DNA of 64,000 bases from Chromatiales bacterium (ex Bugula neritina AB1) (lineage in GTDB: Bacteria; Pseudomonadota; Gammaproteobacteria; Granulosicoccales; Granulosicoccaceae). Positions 32,841 through 42,541 of the stretch are shown here, piece after piece. The translations under genes were made by a program, and so were the position numbers. Every line of letters starts with the position of its first letter. The stretch's first letter is position 1. The notes below the pieces were generated by a model. The model worked only from the letters and a program-made list of their open reading frames with translations. It made no database searches and was not told the origin of the DNA. The stretch lies in assembly GCA_001730015.1 (NCBI GenBank), contig MDLA01000205.1:1-64000 (forward strand), given 5' to 3'.

Positions 32841-32925
32841 GCCGACGTGGTGGAATTGGTAGACACGCTATCTTGAGGGGGTAGTGGCGTGAGCCGTCCC
32901 GGTTCGAGTCCGGGCGTCGGCACCA
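32841..32925 (+). tRNA. tRNA-Leu (GAG)
   Basis: An 85-nt class II tRNA. The acceptor stem GCCGACG pairs with CGTCGGC, and CCA (32923-32925) is encoded. The anticodon arm CTATC-TTGAGGG-GGTAG gives anticodon GAG. The T arm has GGTTCGAGTCC. The long variable arm is typical of leucine tRNA. A -10-like TAAAAT at 32809-32814 followed by a G/C-rich stretch suggests its own promoter; the -35 is poor. It lies between secG and nuoA. Confidence 0.97.
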
Positions 32926-33102
32926 CCTTTTGTAGCAGCCATCTTTTATTTCAGTGTTGAAGTGGTGACCGGGGTGTACATCGGGTGATCCGGCCGGAGC
33001 GAACTGGCACAGGCAGGATCAGCCCATAGTTCTTTCAGTGCTGCATACTTTCCTGCAGAATAGTAATTTAACAAGGCTATAGCAACCCGTTCGGGGTAAT
33101 CA
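32926..33102. other. Leader of the nuo operon
   Basis: 177 bases between tRNA-Leu and nuoA. I see no T-rich terminator for the tRNA and no convincing promoter pair. The nuo transcript may therefore begin upstream or from a promoter not recognised here. GGGG stands eight bases before nuoA as a ribosome site. Confidence 0.4.
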
Positions 33103-33459
33103 ATGCTCGCTAATTATTTTCCAATATTGGTATTTATCGGTATCGCGCTGGTCTTCGGGGCCGTGTTACTGCTTCTTGGCACGCTGGTCGGACCTACCGC
33201 TCCGAATACCGAAAAAAACTCCCCCTATGAATGCGGTTTCGAAGCGTTCGAAGACTCGCGAATGAAGTTTGATGTGCGCTATTACCTTGTAGCGATCCTG
33301 TTTATTATTTTTGATCTTGAAATTGCCTTTCTGTTTCCGTGGGCGGTTGTGCTTGATGAAATAAGCGTGGGTGCCTTTGCGGCAATGGGCGTCTTTCTTG
33401 GGATTCTATTAATCGGTTTCATCTATGAATGGAAAAAAGGAGCCCTCGAATGGGAATAG
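33103..33459 (+). CDS. nuoA: NADH-quinone oxidoreductase subunit A
   Basis: A 118-residue membrane subunit of complex I with three helices (starting LANYFPILVFIGIALVFGAVLLL). The conserved loop KNSPYECGFEAFEDSRMKFDVRYY includes the key Cys near residue 45. It is the first gene of the 14-gene nuo operon and overlaps nuoB by 10 bases. Confidence 0.97.
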   Translation: MLANYFPILVFIGIALVFGAVLLLLGTLVGPTAPNTEKNSPYECGFEAFEDSRMKFDVRYYLVAILFIIFDLEIAFLFPWAVVLDEISVGAFAAMGVFLGILLIGFIYEWKKGALEWE

Positions 33460-33929
33460 AAGCTGTTCTCGATAAGGGCTTTATCACCACATCAACCGAT
33501 AAGCTGGTAAATTGGGCCCGTACCGGTTCAATGTGGCCGATGACGTTCGGTCTGGCATGTTGCGCCGTTGAGATGATGCATGCCGGTGCCTCCCGCTACG
33601 ACCTCGATCGTTTCGGCATTGTATTCCGTCCGAGTCCCCGGCAATCAGATGTCATGATCGTCGCAGGTACCCTGGTAAACAAAATGGCCCCGGCACTTCG
33701 CAAGGTTTATGATCAGATGCCCGATCCCAAGTGGGTAATCTCTATGGGCTCTTGTGCAAATGGCGGAGGCTACTATCACTACAGCTATTCCGTGGTGCGG
33801 GGTTGTGATCGCATTGTTCCGGTTGATGTCTACGTGCCTGGTTGTCCACCCACAGCCGAAGCGTTGCTGTATGGAATCATCCAGCTGCAAAACAAGATTC
33901 GTCGCCCCAATGTTATTGCCCGAACCTGA
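33450..33929 (+). CDS. nuoB: NADH-quinone oxidoreductase subunit B
   Basis: A 159-residue peripheral-arm subunit that holds cluster N2, the last iron-sulfur cluster before quinone. Ligand cysteines are visible in the tandem pair GLACCAVEMMH, in GSCANGG and in PGCPPTAEALL. ATG 33450 has AAGGAG eight bases upstream, which fixes the start; the open frame extends seven codons further up into nuoA. Confidence 0.97.
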   Translation: MGIEAVLDKGFITTSTDKLVNWARTGSMWPMTFGLACCAVEMMHAGASRYDLDRFGIVFRPSPRQSDVMIVAGTLVNKMAPALRKVYDQMPDPKWVISMGSCANGGGYYHYSYSVVRGCDRIVPVDVYVPGCPPTAEALLYGIIQLQNKIRRPNVIART

Positions 33930-33938
33930 TCTGATCCC

Positions 33939-34673
33939 ATGAATGAACAGAAAATACAGGAATTCGCAGAGCAGCTTCGAACCTCGGGCATCGATGGAAT
34001 TGTCGAAGTCTCTGTCGATTGCGCAGAAGTTACCGCCACTGTCGATGCCGATAAACTCCCGTCGGTGGCTTTGCGGTTGCGCGACGAATTATCGTTCGAG
34101 CAACTAATGGATGTCTGTGGTGTCGATTACCTTGAATACGGAAAAGTCGAGTGGCAAACCGACAGCGCTGCTGCCGGTGGCTTTAGTCGTGGAGTTTCCG
34201 GCTCTTCAGTCGGGCGCCTGAGCTTTGGCGATGAAGTCTCTGTTGCCGTAGGCGGCGAACCACGATTTGCAGCGGTGTATCAGCTTTTATCGCTCAAGCA
34301 TAACCGGCGCTTACGACTTAAAGTTTTCGCCAGCGATAACGAATTTCCAGTAGTACCTACGGTCACTGACGTATGGGCCTGTGCCGATTGGCCCGAGCGC
34401 GAAGCATTCGATCTATATGGAATTCACTTCGAAGGGCATCCTGATTTACGCCGGTTGCTAACCGACTACGGTTTCGTGGGTCATCCGTTTAGAAAAGACT
34501 TCCCACTGGTCGGCAATGTCGAAATGCGCTACGACCCGCAGAAAAAGCGGGTTATCTATGAAGCCGTTAGCATTGAACCCAGAGTGCTGGTGCCGCGAGT
34601 AATTCGCAAAACAACTCGCAGAAATACCGGAACAGCAGTCGATACTTCCAGCACTTCGAAGGGTGATGCCTGA
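33939..34673 (+). CDS. nuoC: NADH-quinone oxidoreductase subunit C
   Basis: A 244-residue peripheral-arm subunit, separate from NuoD (they are fused in E. coli). The signature WPEREAFDLYGIHFEGHPDL is near residue 148, followed by GHPFRKDFPL. A Gly/Ser-rich stretch (residues of about 70-105) between MDVCGVDYL and FAAVYQLLS is longer than in many homologues, and the tail is Thr/Ser-rich. Its stop codon overlaps nuoD as TGATG. Confidence 0.96.
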   Translation: MNEQKIQEFAEQLRTSGIDGIVEVSVDCAEVTATVDADKLPSVALRLRDELSFEQLMDVCGVDYLEYGKVEWQTDSAAAGGFSRGVSGSSVGRLSFGDEVSVAVGGEPRFAAVYQLLSLKHNRRLRLKVFASDNEFPVVPTVTDVWACADWPEREAFDLYGIHFEGHPDLRRLLTDYGFVGHPFRKDFPLVGNVEMRYDPQKKRVIYEAVSIEPRVLVPRVIRKTTRRNTGTAVDTSSTSKGDA

Positions 34674-35926
34674 TGCCGGAAATCAGAAACTACACGTTAA
34701 ACTTCGGACCGCAGCATCCTGCTGCACACGGAGTACTGCGCTTAATTCTCGAGATGGATGGCGAGGTCATTGATCGCGCAGATCCTCATATAGGATTACT
34801 GCATCGCGGCACCGAGAAACTGGTGGAAAGCAAACCGTATAACCAGAGTATTGGTTATATGGATCGTCTCGATTATGTGTCGATGATGTGCAACGAGCAC
34901 GGCTACGTGATGGCCATCGAACGTCTGATGGGAATAGAAGCGCCGTTGCGAGCGCAATATATCCGTGTGATGTTTGACGAAATAACCAGGATTTTAAATC
35001 ACCTGATGTGGATAGGCGCACATGGCCTCGATGTCGGTGCCATGTCTATGTTTTTATATGCGTTTCGCGAGCGCGAAGATCTAATGGATTGCTACGAGGC
35101 TGTCTCAGGCGCGCGCCTGCATGCAACTTACTATCGTCCCGGCGGCGTTGCCCGGGATCTGCCAGACTCCATGCCGCAATACGAAGCCTCGCGTTTTCGG
35201 AGTAAGAGTCAGGCGGCCAGGCAAAACGAAGCCAGGCAGGGTTCCATGCTCGATTTCCTTGAAGATTTCTGCAATCGGTTCCCTGGCTGTATCGATGAAT
35301 ATGAAACTCTCCTGACCGATAATCGGATCTGGAAGCAACGTCTGGTTGGAATTGGCGTTGTTACCCCTGAACGTGCAATGCAGTTAGGTTTTTCCGGCCC
35401 GATGTTACGCGGTTCCGGTATAGAATGGGATCTGCGCAAGAAGCAGCCCTATGAAGTCTATGAGCAGATTAATTTTGATATTCCGGTTGGCAAAGAAGGC
35501 GATTGCTACGATCGCTATCTGGTTCGTGTCGAAGAAATGCGCCAGTCAAATAATATTATCAGGCAGTGTATTGACTGGTTGCGCAATAACAAAGGTCCGG
35601 TACTCACGGAAGACCACAAGATCGCACCGCCTCGCCGGTCTGAGATGAAGGGCGATATGGAATCGCTGATTCATCATTTCAAACTGTTTACTGAAGGATT
35701 CTGTCTGCCGGAAGGTGAGTCCTACGCAGCGGTTGAGCACCCCAAAGGCGAGTTCGGTTGTTACCTTGTTTCTGATGGCGCTAACAAGCCTTACCGCTTG
35801 AAGGTTCGCGCGCCGGGCTTCTATCATCTGGCATCACTAAATGAAATGGTGAAGGGGCACATGCTATCTGATGTAGTCGCCGTCATTGGTACACAGGACA
35901 TCGTGTTTGGCGAGGTGGATCGATGA
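34673..35926 (+). CDS. nuoD: NADH-quinone oxidoreductase subunit D
   Basis: A 417-residue 49-kDa-type subunit that forms the quinone pocket with NuoB. It shows NFGPQHPAAHGVLRL near the start (the quinone-contacting His is in this segment), HIGLLHRGTEKL, and EAPRGEFG-like HPKGEFGCYLVSDG in the C-terminal half. The overall length is standard. It starts by overlap with nuoC and ends by ATGA overlap with nuoE, so translation is coupled. Confidence 0.97.
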   Translation: MPEIRNYTLNFGPQHPAAHGVLRLILEMDGEVIDRADPHIGLLHRGTEKLVESKPYNQSIGYMDRLDYVSMMCNEHGYVMAIERLMGIEAPLRAQYIRVMFDEITRILNHLMWIGAHGLDVGAMSMFLYAFREREDLMDCYEAVSGARLHATYYRPGGVARDLPDSMPQYEASRFRSKSQAARQNEARQGSMLDFLEDFCNRFPGCIDEYETLLTDNRIWKQRLVGIGVVTPERAMQLGFSGPMLRGSGIEWDLRKKQPYEVYEQINFDIPVGKEGDCYDRYLVRVEEMRQSNNIIRQCIDWLRNNKGPVLTEDHKIAPPRRSEMKGDMESLIHHFKLFTEGFCLPEGESYAAVEHPKGEFGCYLVSDGANKPYRLKVRAPGFYHLASLNEMVKGHMLSDVVAVIGTQDIVFGEVDR

Positions 35927-36426
35927 GTGAGCTGGACCCAGGCAGCAGCGTATTAAATGCCCATACGCTGGAAGAAATAGACGAATGGCTGCAGCGTTAT
36001 CCTGCTGATCAAAAGCAATCCGCTGTATTGGCAGCACTTCGCGCAGCGCAACACCAGAATGACGGCTTTCTAACCGTCGATCTAATGGATGCGGTAGCCG
36101 ACAAACTCGATATGTCGAATATTGCCGTCTATGAAGTGGCGTCGTTTTATTCGATGTATGAAACCCGGCCGGTCGGCAGGCACTGCGTTGCGATATGCAC
36201 CAACATCAGTTGCATGCTGATGGGCAGCGACACTATCGTCAACCACGTCGAGAGCAAATACGGAATCAAGCTTGGCGAGAGTACTGCAGATGGCAAGATC
36301 TATCTAAAGGTAGAAGAAGAGTGCCTGGCGGGGTGCGATGGCGGGCCGATGATGCAGGTGGATCATGTCTATCACATGAAACTTACGCCCGAAAAAGTCG
36401 ACGAAATTCTGGATTCACTGGACTAG
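35923..36426 (+). CDS. nuoE: NADH-quinone oxidoreductase subunit E
   Basis: A 167-residue thioredoxin-like subunit with the 2Fe-2S cluster N1a. Ligands are in CTNISC (C-x4-C) and CLAGC (C-x3-C), followed by DGGPMMQVD. It starts within the nuoD stop (ATGA) and ends 5 bases before the nuoF start. Confidence 0.97.
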   Translation: MSELDPGSSVLNAHTLEEIDEWLQRYPADQKQSAVLAALRAAQHQNDGFLTVDLMDAVADKLDMSNIAVYEVASFYSMYETRPVGRHCVAICTNISCMLMGSDTIVNHVESKYGIKLGESTADGKIYLKVEEECLAGCDGGPMMQVDHVYHMKLTPEKVDEILDSLD

Positions 36427-36431
36427 CCAGC

Positions 36432-37736
36432 GTGAAACACGAACCCAATCAAGTTTGCTATACCACACTCAAGTTCGATCAGCCCTGGACCTATGAGAAC
36501 TACCTCAAAGTGGGCGGCTACGAAGCCTGGAGTAAAATAATATCCGGGAAAATTCCACCGGAGGACGTGGTAGCCGAGATAAAAGCCTCGGGCTTGCGTG
36601 GTCGTGGCGGCGCCGGATTTCCCACCGGACTTAAATGGAGCTTTATGCCCAAGCCAGCAGAAGGCGGGCAGAACTATCTGGTGGTCAACAGTGATGAATC
36701 AGAGCCGGGCACCTGCAAAGATCGGGATATACATCGCTTTAATCCGCATTCTCTGATTGAAGGGATGCTGATTGCCTGTTATTCCATCGGGGCGACCGTC
36801 GGTTACAACTATATGCGCGGCGAGTGGATGGATGAACCCTATAAACGCTTTATGGGAGCGCTTGCCGAAGCGTATGAGCATGGCCACGCCGGAAAAAACA
36901 TCAAGCAAAGCGGTGTCGATGTAGATGTGATCGGTACGCTCGGTGCCGGTGCTTATATCTGCGGTGAAGAAACGGCATTGCTTGAATCTCTGGAAGGTAA
37001 AAAAGGTCAGCCGCGATTTAAACCACCGTTCCCGGCAAATTATGGTTTATATGGCAAACCCACAACAATAAACAACACCGAATCAATAGCCTCCACGCCA
37101 ATTATCATGAGAAAAGGCGCCGACTGGTTTCAGGATCTGGGCGTTGAAAATTCCGGCGGTCAGAAGTGCTTTTCGATGTCAGGCCATGTGAACAACCCCG
37201 GCAACTTTGAGATCAGCCTGGGTACACCGTTCAGCGAATTGCTGGAACTGGCTGGTGGTGTTAGAGGTGGTAGAAAATTGAAAGCGGTAATTCCTGGCGG
37301 ATCGTCTATGCCGGTACTGCCGGGAGATATCATGCTAGCCACTAACATGGATTACGACTCGATCGCCAAATCGGGGTCCATGCTTGGCTCCGGGGCGGTA
37401 ATATCTATGGATGAAACCACCGATATGGTCAAAGCGCTGTGCCGTATCTCGCGATTCTACTACTCTGAATCCTGCGGCCAGTGTACGCCTTGCCGTGAAG
37501 GTACCGGCTGGCTCTATCGAATGCTGGTTCGTATTATAGAGGGCAAAGGCCGTCCTGAAGATATCGACAAACTTGATGACATCGCAGCAAAAATTGCGGG
37601 TCGCACAATCTGCGCGCTCGGTGAAGCGGCGGCATGGCCGGTTCAGGGCATGTTGCGCCACTTCCGACATGAATTTGAATATTACGTTGAGCATAAACGT
37701 AGTCTGGTTGCTGAAAAACTGGGTACCGCCGCATGA
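36432..37736 (+). CDS. nuoF: NADH-quinone oxidoreductase subunit F
   Basis: The NADH-oxidising, FMN-binding subunit, 434 residues from GTG 36432. The FMN/NADH site is GLRGRGGAGFPTGLKW; FMN contacts NSDESEPGTCKDR and GAYICGEETALLES follow; cluster N3 ligands are in ESCGQCTPCREG and a later Cys (TICALGEAA). A much longer frame runs upstream inside nuoE in another phase, but the protein family begins at VKHEPNQV. It ends in ATGA overlap with nuoG. Confidence 0.96.
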   Translation: MKHEPNQVCYTTLKFDQPWTYENYLKVGGYEAWSKIISGKIPPEDVVAEIKASGLRGRGGAGFPTGLKWSFMPKPAEGGQNYLVVNSDESEPGTCKDRDIHRFNPHSLIEGMLIACYSIGATVGYNYMRGEWMDEPYKRFMGALAEAYEHGHAGKNIKQSGVDVDVIGTLGAGAYICGEETALLESLEGKKGQPRFKPPFPANYGLYGKPTTINNTESIASTPIIMRKGADWFQDLGVENSGGQKCFSMSGHVNNPGNFEISLGTPFSELLELAGGVRGGRKLKAVIPGGSSMPVLPGDIMLATNMDYDSIAKSGSMLGSGAVISMDETTDMVKALCRISRFYYSESCGQCTPCREGTGWLYRMLVRIIEGKGRPEDIDKLDDIAAKIAGRTICALGEAAAWPVQGMLRHFRHEFEYYVEHKRSLVAEKLGTAA

Positions 37737-40105
37737 GTGACGACCTGATCAACATCACGGTAGACGGTAAGCCGCTGCAAGCCCGCAAAGGGCAGATGCT
37801 GATAGAAGTAACAGATGCAGCGGGTATAGAAATTCCACGGTTTTGCTACCACAAGAAACTTAGTGTTGCAGCAAACTGCCGCATGTGTCTGGTAGAAGTA
37901 GAAAAAGCACCGAAGCCGCTGCCGGCCTGTGCGACTCCGGTGATGCCGGACATGGTGGTGAAAACAAAGTCGGAACTGGCTACCGGTGCACAGCAGGGCA
38001 CAATGGAATTTCTGCTGATCAACCACCCGCTTGATTGCCCTATTTGCGATCAGGGCGGCGAGTGTGAATTGCAGGACGTTGCAATGGGCTACGGCAATAG
38101 CTCGTCCGATTACATCGAAACCAAACGGGTGGTGATGGATAAAAACATCGGGCCTTTAATTTCTACTGAACTCACTCGCTGTATTCATTGCACGCGATGT
38201 GTTCGCTTCGGTGAAGAAATTGCCGGGGTCCGCGAGCTGGGTGCAACCGGTCGCGGTGAAAACATGCGTATCGGAACCTACATTGCCAAAAGTGTCGATT
38301 CCGAATTATCCGGCAACGTGATCGATCTGTGTCCGGTTGGAGCACTGACCGCCAAGCCGTCACGGTTTTCAGCACGTTCCTGGGAGCTTACTCAACATGC
38401 AACGGTTTCTCCCCACGACAGCGTAGGCAGTAATCTTTATGTCCACGTCGACAACGGCTCCGTAGCTCGCGCGGTGCCCCGCGAAAACGAAACCATTAAC
38501 GAAACCTGGATATCCGATCGTGACCGGTTCAGTTACGAAGGTCTCTATACCGATGATCGCATCACATCGCCGATGCTGCGTATCGATGGCGAACTGAAAC
38601 CTGTTGATTGGCCAACGGCCCTTTCTGCGGCGGCAAAAGCACTGCAGGAGTCTGTTGAAAAATCCGGACCGAAGTCAATTGCAGCACTGGGCTCGGCGCA
38701 GTCAACTCTCGAAGAGCAGTATTTGCTGCAGAAACTTATGCGAGCGCTTGGCAGCAATAACATCGATCATCGACTGAGCCAGATCGACTACTCCGATCAA
38801 CAGCAAAGTCCGGTTATGCCGTGGCTCGGTATGGCGCTGGAAGATCTCGAAAAACTAGACTCGGCGTTATTGATCGGATCAAACATCCGTAAAGAACAGC
38901 CATTAGCTGCACTGCGTTTGCGTAAAGCGTCTCTTAAGGGCGCAACGATCAGTTTGATCAATCCACGTGTCTACCCGATGAACTTTGAAACCCAGAGCAA
39001 CATTGGCGCTTCTCCACGTGACTTGCTTTTACATCTGCTCGCCGTTGCGCTTGCCTGTGACTGCAAAGAAGACATTGTCACTGCACTGGCTTCACAGGCA
39101 ACTATAGAAGACAGTCATCGTGCAATTGCCGACAGCCTGGGAAGCGGTGAAAACACCGCCGTACTGTTGGGCAATTCTTCAGTTATGCATCCTGAATATG
39201 CATCGATCCGGTCACTGGCGAGCTGCATTGCCAATGCAACCGGCGCCGTGTTCGGCTATCTGCCGGAGGGGGGCAATACCGCTGGTGCCTGGCTCGCCGG
39301 ATGCGTACCGCACCGTACAGCTGGTGGGGTTGCGACAGAGTCAATCGGTCTCAACGCTGCACAGATGCTGGATGCCCCGCTCGGAACACTGTTATTAATG
39401 GGCGTTGAACCCCGGTATGAGCAAGTAAACAGCGCGCTGGCCAGAAAGCAGATCGCTAATGCCACAACCATTATCATTTCCACCCATTTAAGCCGGCATG
39501 CAGTTGATCACGCCGATGTCGTGTTGCCGTCTGCCGCTTTTTCTGAAACTGCCGGAACCTTCGTCAACGCGGTTGGTGCATGGCAAATGTTCAACGGAGC
39601 AGCACCGCCACCGGGAGAAGGTCGTCCGGGGTGGAAAATCCTGCGTGTACTGGGTAACGAACTGGGTCTTGATGGTTTCGATTATCAGGAGATCACTGCA
39701 GTACGTGATGAGCTGAAAAACCTGTGTCGCGAGATCGAGCTCGATAACAGCTACACGGCCGGGGCAGTAGAACTCCCGCCGCAGAGCTCAGATACCAAAC
39801 AGTTGATTCGTTGTGGTGATCTTCCGGCCTATAAATCCGACATGCTGGTGCGGCGTGCCCGGTCACTGCAAAAAACCGCCGACTCAAAACAAAATGTGGT
39901 TGGCTTGAACAGCGCTGATATGACCACTCTGAATCTTGAAGACAACGCGGTCGTCAGCGTCGGTCAGGATGAATCGACAGTCCTGTTAAAAGTTGTGCAG
40001 GACGATGGCGTGCCCCGGGGATGTGCATGGTTGCCGATCGGCAGCACCGATGTGGCGGGATTCGGGAGTTTGTTCCAGCCAGTAACTCTGGTTCCAGGTA
40101 GCTAA
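37733..40105 (+). CDS. nuoG: NADH-quinone oxidoreductase subunit G
   Basis: The large 790-residue iron-sulfur subunit. The N-terminus has the ferredoxin-like 2Fe-2S site (FCYHKKLSVAANCRMC), the His-containing 4Fe-4S site before NHPLDCPICDQGGECELQD, and CIHCTRCVRFGEE. The rest is a molybdopterin-oxidoreductase-like domain without metal cofactor (NIDHRLSQIDYSDQQ, DVVLPSAAFSETAGTFVN). The length is intermediate for the family. Four bases separate it from nuoH. Confidence 0.96.
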   Translation: MSDDLINITVDGKPLQARKGQMLIEVTDAAGIEIPRFCYHKKLSVAANCRMCLVEVEKAPKPLPACATPVMPDMVVKTKSELATGAQQGTMEFLLINHPLDCPICDQGGECELQDVAMGYGNSSSDYIETKRVVMDKNIGPLISTELTRCIHCTRCVRFGEEIAGVRELGATGRGENMRIGTYIAKSVDSELSGNVIDLCPVGALTAKPSRFSARSWELTQHATVSPHDSVGSNLYVHVDNGSVARAVPRENETINETWISDRDRFSYEGLYTDDRITSPMLRIDGELKPVDWPTALSAAAKALQESVEKSGPKSIAALGSAQSTLEEQYLLQKLMRALGSNNIDHRLSQIDYSDQQQSPVMPWLGMALEDLEKLDSALLIGSNIRKEQPLAALRLRKASLKGATISLINPRVYPMNFETQSNIGASPRDLLLHLLAVALACDCKEDIVTALASQATIEDSHRAIADSLGSGENTAVLLGNSSVMHPEYASIRSLASCIANATGAVFGYLPEGGNTAGAWLAGCVPHRTAGGVATESIGLNAAQMLDAPLGTLLLMGVEPRYEQVNSALARKQIANATTIIISTHLSRHAVDHADVVLPSAAFSETAGTFVNAVGAWQMFNGAAPPPGEGRPGWKILRVLGNELGLDGFDYQEITAVRDELKNLCREIELDNSYTAGAVELPPQSSDTKQLIRCGDLPAYKSDMLVRRARSLQKTADSKQNVVGLNSADMTTLNLEDNAVVSVGQDESTVLLKVVQDDGVPRGCAWLPIGSTDVAGFGSLFQPVTLVPGS

Positions 40106-40108
40106 GTT

Positions 40109-41125
40109 ATGGGTATGTTCGAAAGTTTATGGCTGCTGATCATCACGGTGTTGAAGATACTGCTTATCATAGTGCCTTTGTTATTGACCGTGGCTTATCT
40201 GACCTACGCCGAGCGCAAGGTTATTGGTGCGATACAAGTCAGAAAAGGGCCGAACCGCGTTGGCTGGGGCGGCTTGCTGCAACCGATAGCCGATGTTCTA
40301 AAACTGTTAACCAAAGAAGTTCTGGTACCCACTAACTCGCATCGCTTCCTGTTTTTAATTGCCCCCATTCTTTCACTTGCACCTGCTTTTGCTGCCTGGG
40401 CCGTCATACCATTCAGTGATACCGCCGTGCTGGCAGATGTTAACGCCGGACTACTCTATGTACTGGCGCTTACCTCACTGGGTGTCTATGGAGTGATCAT
40501 CGCTGGCTGGGCGTCGAATTCCAAATATGCATTTCTCGGTGCTATGCGCTCAGCGGCACAGATCGTCGCTTATGAAATCGCCATGGGGTTTGCGCTGGTT
40601 GGCGTACTGATGGTGAGCGGCAGTCTCAATCTCGGTGATATTGTCAGAGCACAGGAAGGCAGTATCTTCAGCTGGTTCTGGTTGCCCTTGTTCCCTCTTT
40701 TTATCGTCTACTTTATTTCCGGAGTGGCAGAAACCAACCGTGCACCGTTTGATGTCGCAGAAGGTGAATCAGAAATTGTCGCGGGCTTTCATGTCGACTA
40801 CTCCGGGATGGCCTTCGCGTTGTTCTTTCTAGCCGAATACGCCAACATGATCATGATAGCGGCGCTGGCAGTGATTATGTTTCTGGGCGGGTGGCTGTCA
40901 CCGATCCCGTTCATCCCGGATGGCATTGGTTGGTTCTTTGCCAAAACCGCGTTCATGTTGTTTTTCTTTTTATGGTTTAGAGCAACCTTTCCCCGCTATC
41001 GCTACGATCAGATCATGCGTCTGGGCTGGAAGGTATTTATACCGGTGACCATTCTATGGCTCACCGTTGAAGCCGTTGCAATTTTGCTTGAGATCGAACC
41101 CTGGTTTGCACTGAGAGCCGCCTGA
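40109..41125 (+). CDS. nuoH: NADH-quinone oxidoreductase subunit H
   Basis: A 338-residue membrane subunit joining the peripheral arm to the pumps and lining the quinone tunnel. It has about eight helices. The signatures are AERKVIGAIQVRKGPNRVG in loop 1, NAPFDVAEGE-like RAPFDVAEGESEIVAGFH, and RATFPRYRYDQIMRLGWK near the end. nuoI starts 1 base after its stop codon. Confidence 0.97.
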   Translation: MGMFESLWLLIITVLKILLIIVPLLLTVAYLTYAERKVIGAIQVRKGPNRVGWGGLLQPIADVLKLLTKEVLVPTNSHRFLFLIAPILSLAPAFAAWAVIPFSDTAVLADVNAGLLYVLALTSLGVYGVIIAGWASNSKYAFLGAMRSAAQIVAYEIAMGFALVGVLMVSGSLNLGDIVRAQEGSIFSWFWLPLFPLFIVYFISGVAETNRAPFDVAEGESEIVAGFHVDYSGMAFALFFLAEYANMIMIAALAVIMFLGGWLSPIPFIPDGIGWFFAKTAFMLFFFLWFRATFPRYRYDQIMRLGWKVFIPVTILWLTVEAVAILLEIEPWFALRAA

Positions 41126-41126
41126 T

Positions 41127-41618
41127 ATGACTGGAAATGTAAAAAGTTATGTGAAGAGCTTCCTGCTGCTTGAGTTACTCAAAGGCATGAGTCTCACCGG
41201 ACGCTACTTGTTCGCGCGTAAATTCACTGTGCAGTATCCGGAAGAAAAAACCCCGCAATCGCCAAGATTCCGCGGTTTGCATGCGTTGCGACGTTACCCG
41301 AACGGGGAGGAACGCTGCATTGCCTGCAAGCTGTGTGAAGCGGTATGCCCGGCGCTGGCAATAACCATAGATTCCGAAGAACGAGCAGATAATACCCGCC
41401 GAACCACACGTTACGACATCGATCTGTTTAAATGTATATTTTGCGGTTTTTGCGAAGAAGCCTGTCCGGTAGATTCCATTGTCGAAACGCGTATCTTCGA
41501 ATATCACTTTGAAAAGCGAGGCGAGCAGATAATGACCAAAGACAAACTGCTGGCCATTGGCGATAAGTTCGAAGATCAGATCGCTGCCGACCGTGCCGCA
41601 GATGCACCGTTTCGCTGA
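41127..41618 (+). CDS. nuoI: NADH-quinone oxidoreductase subunit I
   Basis: A 163-residue ferredoxin-like subunit with two 4Fe-4S clusters (N6a, N6b): CIACKLCEAVCPALAI and CIFCGFCEEACPVDSI, both complete. The N-terminal amphipathic part (LLLELLKGMSLTGRYLF) anchors it to the membrane arm. Confidence 0.97.
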   Translation: MTGNVKSYVKSFLLLELLKGMSLTGRYLFARKFTVQYPEEKTPQSPRFRGLHALRRYPNGEERCIACKLCEAVCPALAITIDSEERADNTRRTTRYDIDLFKCIFCGFCEEACPVDSIVETRIFEYHFEKRGEQIMTKDKLLAIGDKFEDQIAADRAADAPFR

Positions 41619-41627
41619 GGCCGGATA

Positions 41628-42227
41628 ATGGACTTTAAACTATTCGTTTTCTGGATTTTCTCCCTGGTACTGATTGGTGCGGCCATAGGCGTTATCACCA
41701 CGCGCAATCCGGTGCAGGCAGCCTTGTTTCTAGTACTGGCGTTTTTCAACAGCGCGATTATCTGGATGCTGATGGAAGCCGAGTTCCTGGCTATAACACT
41801 GGTGCTTGTCTACGTAGGCGCAGTGATGGTGCTGTTCCTGTTTGTCGTTATGATGCTCGATATCAACACCTTGCCGACCCGCGAGGGTTTTACCCGTTAT
41901 TTGCCGTTAGGCGCCCTGATTGTAGGGGCTATTATCGTGCAGATGGTTTTTCTAATACGGGTGCGCTGGTTTTCAGCAGAAGACTATCCTGTGCCAACGC
42001 CACGTGAAGCTGACTACAGCAATACTGAGGAGCTCGGTAAAGCAATGTACACCGATTACCTGCTGCAATTTGAAGTAGCCGCTGTGATATTGCTGGTTGC
42101 GATTATCGCTGCCATTGCGCTCACCATGAGGCGTCGACCGGAAACCAAGTATCAGCAACCGAGTGAGCAGATTAACGTCAAAAAAGAAGACCGGCTTCGT
42201 ATTGTCTCTATGGATCCGGAGAACTGA
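41628..42227 (+). CDS. nuoJ: NADH-quinone oxidoreductase subunit J
   Basis: A 199-residue membrane subunit with five helices, including the pi-bulge helix pattern LVYVGAVMVLFLFVVMMLD. It has a basic cytoplasmic tail with Lys/Arg/Glu after RRRPETKYQ. It lies 9 bases after nuoI and 5 bases before nuoK. Confidence 0.96.
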   Translation: MDFKLFVFWIFSLVLIGAAIGVITTRNPVQAALFLVLAFFNSAIIWMLMEAEFLAITLVLVYVGAVMVLFLFVVMMLDINTLPTREGFTRYLPLGALIVGAIIVQMVFLIRVRWFSAEDYPVPTPREADYSNTEELGKAMYTDYLLQFEVAAVILLVAIIAAIALTMRRRPETKYQQPSEQINVKKEDRLRIVSMDPEN

Positions 42228-42232
42228 TTCGA

Positions 42233-42538
42233 ATGATCCCTCTATCTCATTTTCTAACACTTGGCGCCATTCTGTTCGGTCTCAGTATCGCCGGAATATT
42301 CCTGAACCGCAAAAATGTCATTATCATTTTAATGTCAATTGAACTGATGCTGCTGGCGGTAAATATGAATTTTGTCGCGTTCTCTTATTTTCTCGGAGAT
42401 ACCGCAGGTCAGGTTTTTGTATTTTTCATACTGACAGTGGCGGCTGCTGAAGCGGCCATCGGACTGGCGATATTGGTCGTTCTGTTCCGCAACAAGGGAA
42501 CTATTAACGTAGCTGACCTTGACGAGTTGCAGGGCTAG
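42233..42538 (+). CDS. nuoK: NADH-quinone oxidoreductase subunit K
   Basis: A 101-residue membrane subunit with three helices. The conserved acidic residues of the proton path are visible in SIELMLLAVNMNF (Glu near 36) and AAAEAAIGLAILV (Glu near 72). The length is exactly typical. Confidence 0.97.
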   Translation: MIPLSHFLTLGAILFGLSIAGIFLNRKNVIIILMSIELMLLAVNMNFVAFSYFLGDTAGQVFVFFILTVAAAEAAIGLAILVVLFRNKGTINVADLDELQG

Positions 42539-42541
42539 CAT

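Noticed and set aside
36195..36431. A 79-residue N-terminal extension of NuoF
   Set aside because: It is read out of frame inside nuoE and has no similarity to NuoF; GTG 36432 gives the family start.
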